Shown here one piece after another: positions 47,370-55,982 of a DNA stretch of 64,000 nucleotides. This DNA comes from Microvirga terricola. Its GTDB lineage: Bacteria; Pseudomonadota; Alphaproteobacteria; Rhizobiales; Beijerinckiaceae. The notes beneath the pieces were generated by a model. It made no database searches and was not told the DNA's origin. It was given only the letters and a program-made list of their open reading frames with translations. Both the position numbers and the translations under genes were made by a program. How positions within the stretch are numbered: the stretch's first letter is position 1; the number at the start of each line of letters is the position of its first letter. The stretch is from assembly GCF_011777495.1 (NCBI RefSeq), contig NZ_JAATJS010000007.1, positions 62,001-126,000 of the forward strand. The letters run 5' to 3'.

Positions 47370-48547
47370 CGGCGCGCTGGGTCGATCAGTACGACCCGCG
47401 CGCGATCTTCTTCCAACAGATCGGCTGTCATGGCGTCGAAAACGTGCCGTGCAGCCTCGCCTTCCAACGGCACGGGCGCAGGCGCGACCTCACCCACCTG
47501 GCGCGCCGGGCGACCGACGGCGACGGGGAGAATTTCGACTCGCGCGCCGTTCTCCGCCGTATCGAACACGCAGCGGCAAGCAGCGCCCGTCCACACATCG
47601 ACGCCCTGGCGATCATAGGTTTCGCTTCTGCGCGTGTGAAAAATCAGATTGCCGAGGCCCGCGAGAATCGGCTTGCCCTTGTAGAAACTGATGCCCTGCA
47701 ACACGGGCGCGCCGGTTCCGGCGATAAGGTCGGCGCCGCGATCGATCAGCCTGCGCGACAAGTCCGCGACCCAGGCCGGCATCTGTTTCCAGTTCGGGTC
47801 CCAATGGTGATTGTGGATCGCGACGGCAACGATATCGGCCTGGGCGCGGGCAGCCGTGAGAGCCAGATCGAAGGCCGCGAAGTCAGCAGGATCGGCCGCA
47901 AATCCGCTCTCGATATGAGCGCCCTCCGCCACTTCTGTGCCGAAAACCTCTAGGTCTTTGGCGTGATCCACGCGATAGCCGACCGCAGCGCGCGCGGCCT
48001 CGCGCTTGTCGTCGCCGAGCGCAGCAACGAGTTCGCGCAACATCGCATGTTGGGCGGGAGGGACCGCGACGTGTCGGCGCATCCGCAGCGGGTTGATTCC
48101 CGCGCGGTCGGCGGACGCATAGACGATGTCCGGTTGCGGCCCGAGATCAACCGCGAGCACGGCGACGGTGCCGGCGCGCCCCTGGATGAAGGCAGGTTTC
48201 GCCGCCTCGTCCCGGCTCATGCCGCTGCCGATGAGTTGCAGCCCCGCGCTCTCGACGACGGATCGTGTCCGCGCGATTCCGGGAGGACCGAGATCGAAGG
48301 CATGATTGTTGGCATGAGCCAAAGCATCAAAGCCGAGCGCCTTCAGCGAAGCGATGCCGCCGGCGTTCGTCAGATGCAGCGTCTTGGTCTTGGTCGGCCA
48401 TGCGCCTTCGGTTTCGAGCGTGGCTTCGAGGTTGACGAAGGCCGCGTCCGCCTGCTGCAGGATGTCACGGAGAGCCCCTGCACCCGCTCCATCGATGGGT
48501 CCATGAAGAAGGGCCTGACCGGCAACAGCGACGGAAATCTTCGTCAT
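47366..48547 (-). CDS. CapA-like metallophosphatase-fold protein
   Basis: A 393-residue protein of the CapA/PGA-synthesis family. Motifs VNLEATLETEG, HANNHAFDLG, HNHHW and AGTGAPVLQG match the metal-binding fold. No signal peptide is evident. CapA relatives are linked to poly-gamma-glutamate but many are of unknown role. It is convergent with the CocE-like gene, with the last four bases overlapping. Confidence 0.78.
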   Translation of the reverse strand: MTKISVAVAGQALLHGPIDGAGAGALRDILQQADAAFVNLEATLETEGAWPTKTKTLHLTNAGGIASLKALGFDALAHANNHAFDLGPPGIARTRSVVESAGLQLIGSGMSRDEAAKPAFIQGRAGTVAVLAVDLGPQPDIVYASADRAGINPLRMRRHVAVPPAQHAMLRELVAALGDDKREAARAAVGYRVDHAKDLEVFGTEVAEGAHIESGFAADPADFAAFDLALTAARAQADIVAVAIHNHHWDPNWKQMPAWVADLSRRLIDRGADLIAGTGAPVLQGISFYKGKPILAGLGNLIFHTRRSETYDRQGVDVWTGAACRCVFDTAENGARVEILPVAVGRPARQVGEVAPAPVPLEGEAARHVFDAMTADLLEEDRARVVLIDPARR

Positions 48548-48635
48548 GGGCTCACATGCAAAGAAAGGGGCCGAATCTGTATAGGCTGGATTCGGCGGCT
48601 CAAACAGCCATGTTCGGTCGCACTTCTCGCAATTG

Positions 48636-48655
48636 GCGTATAAGATACTATATGC
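48636..48655. promoter_or_regulatory. Candidate Zur operator
   Basis: An imperfect palindrome GCGTATAAGATACTATATGC (7 of 10 paired positions) lies 24 bases upstream of the first zur-like gene and between it and the divergent capA-like gene. Its AT-rich core with TATA half-sites resembles alphaproteobacterial Zur boxes. Autoregulation is inferred. Confidence 0.45.
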
Positions 48656-48679
48656 AGCCTAAGAGTTGGTGGATTCCCG

Positions 48680-49084
48680 ATGGCGACGCATCACGATCAT
48701 GCCCTGGACGAGTTGAACGAGACGCAGAAGCGCGTTCACCGGATTCTGTCGGCCGCGCGGAATCCCCTCTCGGCCTACGAGGTCCTGGACAGGATGCGGG
48801 CCAAGGGCTCAGTCACGCCGCCGACGGTTTACCGGTCTCTCGACAAGCTGATCGAGAAGGGGCTGGCCCACCGGCTCGAGAGCCTCAATGCCTATGTGAC
48901 CTGCAAGCACCCCCACCATCACGACATGGCGGCCTTCGCCATCTGCGAGACCTGCGGGATGGTGAAGGAGTTCACGGACCCGCAAATCAGTGAGGGTCTG
49001 ACCCATTGGAGCGACGCACACGCCTTCAACCCCAAGAAGGTGACGGTCGAAGTCCGGGGGCTCTGCGAGGCCTGCTCCAAATAG
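48680..49084 (+). CDS. zur: Zur-type zinc uptake regulator
   Basis: A 134-residue Fur-family protein of Zur type. It has an N-terminal winged helix (SAYEVLDRMRAKGSVTPPTVYR), a regulatory region C75-H77 (YVTCKHPHHHD), and a full structural zinc Cys4 site (C89, C92, C129, C132). It represses zinc-uptake genes when zinc is bound. A candidate operator lies upstream. Confidence 0.85.
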   Translation: MATHHDHALDELNETQKRVHRILSAARNPLSAYEVLDRMRAKGSVTPPTVYRSLDKLIEKGLAHRLESLNAYVTCKHPHHHDMAAFAICETCGMVKEFTDPQISEGLTHWSDAHAFNPKKVTVEVRGLCEACSK

Positions 49085-49241
49085 CGGTCGCGTGCCGGCG
49101 GTCGCCACCTTCAAGCGCGGCCTTATTCTTTTTTCCTATGGCGGCAAAGGATTTCGGCCCTAGCTCCAGCTTGCGCGTGCTACAACCACATCACGCAACG
49201 GAATGTGCACAACTGCAAGCATAAATTGCAACGATACCACA

Positions 49242-49270
49242 TTGTGCAAGCCGCGCTTTACCTATATAAA
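49242..49270 (+). promoter_or_regulatory. Promoter of the second zur-like gene
   Basis: TTGTGC (49242-49247), a 17-base spacer and TATAAA (49265-49270) make a good sigma-70 promoter. Three TGCAA(G/C) motifs (49214, 49227, 49245) lie in and before the -35 and may be regulator half-sites. Confidence 0.55.
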
Positions 49271-49303
49271 CGGGTAGGTTTTGAAATAACAGGAGCGAGG
49301 TTC

Positions 49304-49756
49304 ATGAGCGCCCGGGCCCTTAAGAAGGATGAAGAGGAGGTTCTCCTCCGTCGTGCGGACGAGTTGTGCCGCGAGAACAATCTGCGTCTGACGCCGATTC
49401 GCGAGCGGGTTTATCGCGAGCTCGTCCAGAGCGGCGGCCCGGTCGGGGCTTATGACCTCGTCGACCGGCTGAGCAGCGACAAGAAGCGGCTGGCCCCCGT
49501 CACGATCTATCGGGCGCTCGACTTCCTGCGGGATGCCGGCCTGGTTCACCGGCTGGCGACGCAGAACTCCTACATCGTCTCGCACGGCCAGCCGGAAGTG
49601 AACGCGATGAAGATCATGTTCGTCTGCACCAAGACCGGCCAGACCGTGGAAGTGCACTCGGCCGAGGTTGCGGAAGCCGTCAAGAAGGCCGCTGAGCAGG
49701 CCGGCTTCAAGAACCTGTCGCCCTTCATGGAAGTCGAGGGCGAGCTCGCCCGGTAA
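49304..49756 (+). CDS. Zur-like Fur-family paralog lacking zinc ligands
   Basis: A 150-residue protein. The start is the ATG behind AGGAGCGAGG. The winged helix (GAYDLVDRLS...APVTIYRALDFL) follows the E. coli Zur sequence closely. However, the regulatory Cys is Ser (S93, NSYIVSH), the second structural Cys is Thr (FVC108TKT111G), and the C-terminal Cys pair is missing (GELAR). Only C22 and C108 remain. It may sense something else, or be constitutive or redox-sensitive. It is 219 bases downstream of zur on the same strand. Confidence 0.8.
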   Translation: MSARALKKDEEEVLLRRADELCRENNLRLTPIRERVYRELVQSGGPVGAYDLVDRLSSDKKRLAPVTIYRALDFLRDAGLVHRLATQNSYIVSHGQPEVNAMKIMFVCTKTGQTVEVHSAEVAEAVKKAAEQAGFKNLSPFMEVEGELAR

Positions 49757-49785
49757 GCGGCGAACCGCCCCATCTGCAAGACATG

Positions 49786-49814
49786 AAAAAGGCCGGGCAT
49801 TGCCCGGCCTTTTT
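49786..49814. terminator. Bidirectional intrinsic terminator
   Basis: A 14-base-pair inverted repeat (49786-49799 with 49801-49814), GC-rich core GGCCGGGCA, flanked by A and T runs, lies between the convergent zur-like and RND genes. It can serve both strands. Confidence 0.85.
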
Positions 49815-49816
49815 CT

Positions 49817-52800
49817 TTACTCGGCTGCAAGAGCCCGGTGCGGCGTGGCTGCTTCCGCCGGGAGCTTCGCCCGCTCGGTTTCCCGCGAGAAGTAGGTGTA
49901 GAACATCGGCACCACGAAGAGCGTGAAGACCGTGCCGACAGACATACCGGCAGCGATGACGAGGCCCATGGAGAACCGCGCTGCCGCGCCCGCGCCGCTG
50001 GCGTAGAGGAGCGGAGCAACGCCTAGCACCATGGCCGCAGTGGTCATGAGGATCGGGCGCAGACGAACACGGGCCGCTTCCTGAATGGCCTCGCGCCTCT
50101 TGATGCCGCGCTTCTCCTTCAGCTCGTTGGCGAACTCCACCATGAGAATGCCGTGCTTGGTGATGAGCCCGACGAGGGTGATGAGCCCGACCTCCGTGTA
50201 GATGTTGAGCGTCGCCAGCCCGATATTCAGGAACATCACAGCGCCGAACATCGAGAGCGGCACCGACATCATGATGATGAACGGATCGCGGAAGCTCTCG
50301 AATTGCGCCGCCAGCACCAAATAAATCACGATGACCGCGAGACCGAAGGCAAGCGCGATGGAGCTCCCCTCCTGCACTTCCAGTCGCGACTGACCGGCGT
50401 AATCCTCGTAGAAGCCCTGCGGCATGATCTGCTTCGCCGCGTCACGAAGGGTCTTGAGTCCCTCCGAGGTCGTCACACCAGGCAGCGGCAGAGCGGACAG
50501 CGTGGCCGCGTTCAGCTGGTTGAACTGCTCGATGGAGGCCGGGGCCGCATCGGTGGCGATGCGTACCAACGCGGAGAGCGGCACCATCGACCCGTCGGCA
50601 GCGCGCACATAGTACTCGCCGAGACGCTCCGGGTTCAGGCGATCCGCCTGACGCACCTGGCTAACGACGTCATAGCTGCGGTTGTCGCGGTCGAATTTCG
50701 AGATGGGAGCGCCACCCACCAGCGCGCCGAGCGTGTTGCCGATCTCGCTGACCGGAACACCGAGCGCTGCCGCACGGTCGCGGTCGACGATGATGCGCGC
50801 GCGCGGCGTCTGATAGGACACCGAGTTCTGGACGATGATGAACTTGCCGGACTGCATCGCCTTCTGCTTGACCTGTTCGGCCACCTCATAGGCCTGGGAG
50901 GGATCGCCGATCGTACGCAGGACATATTGGATCGGCAGACCGCCACCCGCGCCGGGCAGGGATGGAGGCGCAAACGCGAAAGCCTGCAAGCCGGCATTTT
51001 GGTTCAGCAGGTTCTGAATCTCCTGCTTCGTGACTGCACCCTTCTTCTTTCGCTCGCTCCATTCTTTAAGCTTGAAGCCGAAGAAACCGCCACCACCGCC
51101 ATCGATGCCGACAATCAAGAACGAGTCCTCGATTTCCGGAATCGTTTCGGCCGCGCCGGTGAACTGAGACGAGAAGGCCTGTGTATAGTCAGCCGTCGCA
51201 TATTGCGGCGCGTTGAGGATGCCGAGATAGGCGCCCTGATCTTCTTCCGGCGCAAGTTCGGAGGACGTCTTCGTGAACATGAAGGCCGTCGTCGCGAGCA
51301 GCGCAAAAACGATCACGAGCGTGACTGGCCGGTAATCAAGCGAGCCGGAAAGCCTGCGCCCATACCAGTTCTCCAGGCGCGTGAACGTCCGGTCGACGAA
51401 CCCAGCAAAGCCCTTCTGCCCGCCATGCTCGTGCGGCTTCAGAAGCTTCGACGACATCATCGGCGAAAGCGTCACGGCAATGATGCCCGAGATGATCACC
51501 GAGCCCGCAAGGGTGAATGCGAACTCGCGGAACAGCGTGCCCGTCAACCCCTGCGTGAACCCGATAGGCGCATAGACCGCCGCCAGCGTGATCGTCATGG
51601 AGACGATAGGCACGAAGATTTCCTTCATGCCGACGACAGCCGCATCCACGGGCTTGAGCCCCTCTTCGATGTGGCGGTGAATGTTCTCCACCACGACGAT
51701 GGCGTCGTCGACCACGAGGCCGATGGCGAGCACCATCGCGAGGAGCGTCAACAGGTTGATCGAGTACCCTAAGACGAACAGAACGAAGCACACGCCGACG
51801 AGCGACAGCGGGATCGTCACGATGGGGATCAACACCGAGCGGAAGGAGCCCAGGAAGAGCAGGATCACGATCACGACGATGAGCGCCGCCTCACCGATGG
51901 TCTTGAACACCTCTTCGATGGACGCGGAGATGAAGTTCGACGCATCGTAAACGATCTGAACCGTCATGCCCTTCGGGAGGGTCGGACGGATCTGGTCGAT
52001 GGCCTTCGTGACCGCGGCGGCAACCGTGAGCGGGTTGGCGGAGGGCGTCGGCGTGATGCCGATGAAGGTGCCTTCCTTGCCGTTGAAGCTGACCTTCACG
52101 TCCGTGCTTTTCGGGCCGAGCGCCACATCCGCCACGTCACGCAGGCGTACGACCTGATCGCCGTTCGAGCGGATCGGTAGGGTGCCGAAGGTCTCGGGTG
52201 TCTGGAACGTGGTCTGCATCTCGAGCGCGTAGGCCACGTACTCGTTCTGTGTCTTGCCGGGTGCTGCCAGGAAGTTGCTGTTGCGGATCGCAGCCACCAC
52301 GTCGCCTGCGGTCACCCCACGGGCCGCGAGACGGATCGGATCGATCCAGACGCGCATGGAGAAGTCGCGACCACCGAGAATTTCCGCATTGCCAACGCCC
52401 TCAAGGGTGGCGAAGCGCGGTTGCACCACGCGAGTGAGGAATTCCGACACCTGCTCCGGATTCATTTCGGATGAGGCGAAGGTCAGATACATCAGCGCGA
52501 AGGTCTGGCCCGTGCCCTTCACGACGACCGGATCGTCAGCATCCTTCGGCAACTGCGCGCGCACCTGCTGCACCTTCGCCGTCACTTCGGTGAGCGCGGC
52601 ATTGGGATCGGTGTTGAGGCGCATGCGCACGGAGACCGTGCTCAGGCCAAGGCGGCTCTGCGATGTGACATAGTCGACGCCTTCAGCACTCGAAACCGAT
52701 TTCGCAATCGGCGTGCTGATGAAGCCCTGCATCAGGTCGGCACTGGCGCCCGTATAGGCCGTCGTAATGGTGATCGTAGTTTCCTCGACCTCCGGATACT

Positions 52801-52906
52801 GACGCACCTGAAGGCTCATCAGACCCTGCGCACCAAGCAGCAGGATCAGGAGGCTCACCACCATCGACAGGACGGGGCGGCGGATAAACAGCTCTGTGAA
52901 ACTCAT
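49817..52906 (-). CDS. RND multidrug efflux pump (AcrB/MexB type)
   Basis: A 1029-residue HAE-1 type transporter. It has an N-terminal FIRRPVLSMVVSLLILLLG helix, the paired acidic residues of the proton relay (GLVVDDAIVVVEN), two large periplasmic domains and twelve helices. It exports drugs from the periplasm or membrane using the proton gradient. It follows the adaptor gene by eleven bases. No outer-membrane factor is beside it, so a distant one is probably shared. Confidence 0.92.
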   Translation of the reverse strand: MSFTELFIRRPVLSMVVSLLILLLGAQGLMSLQVRQYPEVEETTITITTAYTGASADLMQGFISTPIAKSVSSAEGVDYVTSQSRLGLSTVSVRMRLNTDPNAALTEVTAKVQQVRAQLPKDADDPVVVKGTGQTFALMYLTFASSEMNPEQVSEFLTRVVQPRFATLEGVGNAEILGGRDFSMRVWIDPIRLAARGVTAGDVVAAIRNSNFLAAPGKTQNEYVAYALEMQTTFQTPETFGTLPIRSNGDQVVRLRDVADVALGPKSTDVKVSFNGKEGTFIGITPTPSANPLTVAAAVTKAIDQIRPTLPKGMTVQIVYDASNFISASIEEVFKTIGEAALIVVIVILLFLGSFRSVLIPIVTIPLSLVGVCFVLFVLGYSINLLTLLAMVLAIGLVVDDAIVVVENIHRHIEEGLKPVDAAVVGMKEIFVPIVSMTITLAAVYAPIGFTQGLTGTLFREFAFTLAGSVIISGIIAVTLSPMMSSKLLKPHEHGGQKGFAGFVDRTFTRLENWYGRRLSGSLDYRPVTLVIVFALLATTAFMFTKTSSELAPEEDQGAYLGILNAPQYATADYTQAFSSQFTGAAETIPEIEDSFLIVGIDGGGGGFFGFKLKEWSERKKKGAVTKQEIQNLLNQNAGLQAFAFAPPSLPGAGGGLPIQYVLRTIGDPSQAYEVAEQVKQKAMQSGKFIIVQNSVSYQTPRARIIVDRDRAAALGVPVSEIGNTLGALVGGAPISKFDRDNRSYDVVSQVRQADRLNPERLGEYYVRAADGSMVPLSALVRIATDAAPASIEQFNQLNAATLSALPLPGVTTSEGLKTLRDAAKQIMPQGFYEDYAGQSRLEVQEGSSIALAFGLAVIVIYLVLAAQFESFRDPFIIMMSVPLSMFGAVMFLNIGLATLNIYTEVGLITLVGLITKHGILMVEFANELKEKRGIKRREAIQEAARVRLRPILMTTAAMVLGVAPLLYASGAGAAARFSMGLVIAAGMSVGTVFTLFVVPMFYTYFSRETERAKLPAEAATPHRALAAE

Positions 52907-52917
52907 GGCTCTATTGC

Positions 52918-54051
52918 CTATTGTCCGTTCGCAAGCTTCGTCGCGTCGAACTTCGTCACATCGATGGTGTTGTTGATCTGCACGGTCGAACCGGCCTGCA
53001 ACTTGTTCTGACCCGAAGCCACAACCTGCTGGCCGGGCGTGATGCCGGAGAGAATTTCCACCACGCCCTCGCGCCGGCGGCCAGTCTTCACGAAGACCTG
53101 CTTGACGACGCTGACCTGCTTACCGGCCCGCTCCTCCTGCTCGATCGCAAAGACATAGTCGCCGTAGAGACTCGTGATGACAGCCGTTTGCGGCACGGTC
53201 ACGACATTCGGCTCAGCCGGAAGAATCGCTTCCACATGGACGAACTGGCCCGGCAAGATCGCGCCGTCCTTGTTCTCCTCAACGATGGCCTGCACCGACA
53301 CCAGACGGGTCTTGGGGTCGACGCGCGGGTCCTTGCCGATCACGTGACCGGAGAAGGACAACGCGCTCTCGGTGACGCCAAGGCGCACCTCCTGACCGAG
53401 CTTGATCTGGCTTGCGAGCTGCTCGGGCACCGTGAAGTCGACCTTCATCGACTGGAGATCCTGGAAAGTCGCAACGACCGTGCCCGGCTGCACATATTGG
53501 CCGACATCGATGCGCGGAATACCGATCACGCCGGCGAACGGCGCCTTCAAGGCCTTCTGGTTGATGACCGCCTGGATGCGCGACTGACGCGAGCGGGCGG
53601 TGGCGAGGCGTGCCACGACCTCGTCATAGGAGGCCTCCGTGCCGTAGCCGCGCGAGGTCAGGGTCTTGGCGCGCTCGAAGCTCGCTTCGCCAAGCCTCAC
53701 GGCGGCGCTGACATCCTGCAGGTCCGCCCGGTCGATCGAATCGTCGATCTGCACCAGGAGCGTATCCTGGTCGACACGCTGGTTCGACTTGAAATTGATC
53801 TGCTTGACGATGCCGGCCGTCTCCACGGCGAGTTCAACGCCGTTGGCTGCCCTCGCCGTTCCAAGCGCACGGATGCCCGGGTTCCAGGTCTTCGCCTCCA
53901 CCTTGGCAGCGGACACCGCCTGCGGCGGCTGCTTCATGTTGGCGAAGAAGTCCTTGATCATTTTGTCGCGGAAAAGGTTAAACCCAACCAACCCGGCGCA
54001 GAGCAGGATAGCCAAGAGGAAGACAACAGAGACTACGATGCGCCGTTTCAT
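52918..54051 (-). CDS. RND efflux periplasmic adaptor (MFP)
   Basis: A 377-residue membrane fusion protein with an N-terminal membrane anchor (about 6-27), lipoyl halves around GTARAANGVELAVETAGIV, an alpha-hairpin (about 120-170) and a beta-barrel domain. No lipobox Cys is present. It bridges the pump to an outer-membrane channel. Its expression is likely controlled by the divergent TetR regulator. Confidence 0.9.
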   Translation of the reverse strand: MKRRIVVSVVFLLAILLCAGLVGFNLFRDKMIKDFFANMKQPPQAVSAAKVEAKTWNPGIRALGTARAANGVELAVETAGIVKQINFKSNQRVDQDTLLVQIDDSIDRADLQDVSAAVRLGEASFERAKTLTSRGYGTEASYDEVVARLATARSRQSRIQAVINQKALKAPFAGVIGIPRIDVGQYVQPGTVVATFQDLQSMKVDFTVPEQLASQIKLGQEVRLGVTESALSFSGHVIGKDPRVDPKTRLVSVQAIVEENKDGAILPGQFVHVEAILPAEPNVVTVPQTAVITSLYGDYVFAIEQEERAGKQVSVVKQVFVKTGRRREGVVEILSGITPGQQVVASGQNKLQAGSTVQINNTIDVTKFDATKLANGQ

Positions 54052-54130
54052 GGGCTTTTCCGATATTCCAAAGTCCGGAGGGACCGGACCCTACATGTTT
54101 GTGGAGGCGAGGCCTTAGCTCAACAAACCC

Positions 54131-54159
54131 TTGACGCCAAGGCGGCGGGCGCATTTATA
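54131..54159 (+). promoter_or_regulatory. tetR promoter
   Basis: TTGACG (54131-54136), a 17-base spacer and TTTATA (54154-54159) form a good sigma-70 promoter about 35 bases before the tetR ATG. Confidence 0.6.
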
Positions 54160-54183
54160 TACCGGCTGGACGGTTTAGTGCAA
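54156..54183 (-). promoter_or_regulatory. Promoter of the RND adaptor-pump operon
   Basis: On the minus strand TTGCAC (54183-54178), 16 bases, then TATATA (54161-54156). It faces the tetR promoter and overlaps it, with the operator dyad lying in its spacer. Confidence 0.5.
54158..54177. promoter_or_regulatory. Candidate TetR operator
   Basis: The dyad TATACCG-GCTGGA-CGGTTTA pairs at 6 of 7 positions in 7-base arms. It covers the -10 of tetR and the spacer of the opposing efflux promoter, so one bound dimer could block both. Confidence 0.6.
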
Positions 54184-54194
54184 GAGTTCTCCCA

Positions 54195-54761
54195 ATGTTC
54201 AAGTGCATCCGAGGCAGAAAAAATTCCCGCGAGAGAATTCTCGATGCCGCCGCGGAGCTTGTCAGCGAGATCGGCTCGGGCCGCCTGACCCTCGACGCCG
54301 TCGCCGAGCGGGCCGGCCTCAGCAAGGGAGGACTCCTTTACAACTTCCCTTCCAAGGATGCGCTGCTGCAAGGCATGATCCAGCGCATGATCGATGAAGC
54401 GTCTACTCAGAAAGAGGCGCTTCGGGAAAAAGCGGAGCCGGGCCCGAATCTGGAAGCCCGCCTTTGTACAGCAACGGTTCTCAACCTGCACTGTGGCAAC
54501 ATGCGGGAGATCGCCAACGGTCTCCTGGCCGCTTCATCGGAAAATCCGCGCCTGCTGGAGCCGGTCCGTCACATCGTCAAGGAAACCTTCGGGAACCTGA
54601 AGGACACGTGCGAGGACCTCGACGCAAGCCTGCTGGCCTGGCTTGCCGTGGAAGGGCTCACCAACCTCGAAATGCACGACCTGAGCCCCTTCTCCGAGGA
54701 AGACCGGGCTCGCATCGTCGCTTCCGTCAACCGGCTGCTCCACAAGGGCATCGCCGCCTAA
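54195..54761 (+). CDS. TetR-family repressor of the efflux operon
   Basis: A 188-residue regulator with the TetR helix-turn-helix LTLDAVAERAGLSKGGLLYNFPSKDAL at about residues 29-54 and a helical ligand domain. It is divergent from the RND adaptor gene, the classical arrangement for a drug-responsive repressor. The inducer is unknown. Confidence 0.88.
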   Translation: MFKCIRGRKNSRERILDAAAELVSEIGSGRLTLDAVAERAGLSKGGLLYNFPSKDALLQGMIQRMIDEASTQKEALREKAEPGPNLEARLCTATVLNLHCGNMREIANGLLAASSENPRLLEPVRHIVKETFGNLKDTCEDLDASLLAWLAVEGLTNLEMHDLSPFSEEDRARIVASVNRLLHKGIAA

Positions 54762-54771
54762 GGGTTGCGCA

Positions 54772-54791
54772 AAAAAGGCTGCGGCCTTTTT
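54772..54791. terminator. Bidirectional terminator between tetR and the CoA-transferase gene
   Basis: Arms AAAAAGGC (54772-54779) and GCCTTTTT (54784-54791) enclose a 4-base loop. The A/T flanks let it work on either strand; it overlaps the end of the CoA-transferase gene by two bases. Confidence 0.7.
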
Positions 54792-55965
54792 ACGCCATCC
54801 ATGACGGGTCGTTCAGGACCTCGTCCGTATGCTCGCCCAGACGCGGCGAGGGGCGCACCGCCGCCATCGGCTGTCCATCCATCACAATCGGCGAACGCAC
54901 AGAGGGAATCGACGCCCCCTTCGCCGCCGACGCCGGCAAGTCGATCTTCATCCCACGAGCGATGACCTGCGGATCGGAAAAGACATCCGCCACCGTATTG
55001 ATCGGCCCTGCCGGAACGCCCTGAGCCTCGAGCGCAGAGAGCAGCGCATCGCGCGTCGTCTTGAGCGTCAGCGCCGTCAGGATCGGCACGAGCTCGGGCC
55101 GGTTGCGGACGCGCCCTGCATTCGTCTTGAAACGCTCGTCCTGCGCCAGCTCGGGCTGCCCAAGCACGGCGACGAAGCGCGCGAACTGCCCATCGTTGCC
55201 GACCGCGACGATCACATGCCCGTCGGCGACCGGGAACACCTGATAGGGTACGATGTTGGGATGCGCATTGCCCATGCGCCTCGGTGACTTGCTGGAGGCG
55301 AGATAGTTCATGGCCTGATTGGCGAGAACGCTCGTCTGCACATCGAGCAACGCCATGTCGAGATGCGCGCCCTCGCCCGTCTGGTCGCGGCGACGCAACG
55401 CCGCGAGCACGCCTACGACGGAATAGACCCCCGTGAAGATATCGACATACGCCACGCCGATCTTCTGCGGCTCACTCTCGGGATCGCCGGTGAGATCCAT
55501 GATCCCGCCCATGCCCTGGATCATGAAATCGTAGCCTGCACGCGCCGCATAAGGCCCGTTCTGGCCAAAGCCCGTGATCGAGCAATAGACGAGGCGCGGA
55601 TTGATCTTTTTCAAGCTCTCATAGTCGAGCCCGTATTTCTTCAACCCGCCGACCTTGAAGTTCTCGATCACCACATCCGCATGCGCCGCGAGCTTGCGCA
55701 CGAGGTCCTGCCCCTCCGGCGTCTCGAAATCCACCGCAATCGAGCGCTTGCCCCTATTGCAGGAGTGAAAGTAAGCCGCCGAGAGATCGCCGCCATCCGC
55801 GCCTTCGATGAAGGGCGGGCCCCAGCCGCGCGTGTCATCACCCGCGCCCGGCCGCTCGACCTTCACCACATCCGCGCCGAGATCGGCCAGAAGCTGGCCG
55901 ACCCAGGGGCCGGCCAGAATGCGCGCGAGTTCGAGGACTTTGAGCCCTTCAAGCGGCTTCGTCAT
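54790..55965 (-). CDS. gcdG: CaiB/BaiF CoA-transferase, probable glutarate CoA-transferase
   Basis: A 391-residue class III CoA-transferase with motifs LAGPWVGQLLADLGADVVKVE (start) and the catalytic Asp region LVYCSITGFGQNGPYAARAGYDFMIQ. In gcdR-gcdH-gcdG blocks this protein gives glutaryl-CoA from glutarate. It follows gcdH by 17 bases, so that role is likely by context, not proven. Confidence 0.82.
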   Translation of the reverse strand: MTKPLEGLKVLELARILAGPWVGQLLADLGADVVKVERPGAGDDTRGWGPPFIEGADGGDLSAAYFHSCNRGKRSIAVDFETPEGQDLVRKLAAHADVVIENFKVGGLKKYGLDYESLKKINPRLVYCSITGFGQNGPYAARAGYDFMIQGMGGIMDLTGDPESEPQKIGVAYVDIFTGVYSVVGVLAALRRRDQTGEGAHLDMALLDVQTSVLANQAMNYLASSKSPRRMGNAHPNIVPYQVFPVADGHVIVAVGNDGQFARFVAVLGQPELAQDERFKTNAGRVRNRPELVPILTALTLKTTRDALLSALEAQGVPAGPINTVADVFSDPQVIARGMKIDLPASAAKGASIPSVRSPIVMDGQPMAAVRPSPRLGEHTDEVLNDPSWMA

Positions 55966-55982
55966 GTCGCGGCCCGCCTGCC

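Noticed and set aside
50153..51772. 539-codon plus-strand open frame opposite the RND pump
   Set aside because: Shadow; composition dominated by Arg, His and Asp as expected for the complement of the pump gene.
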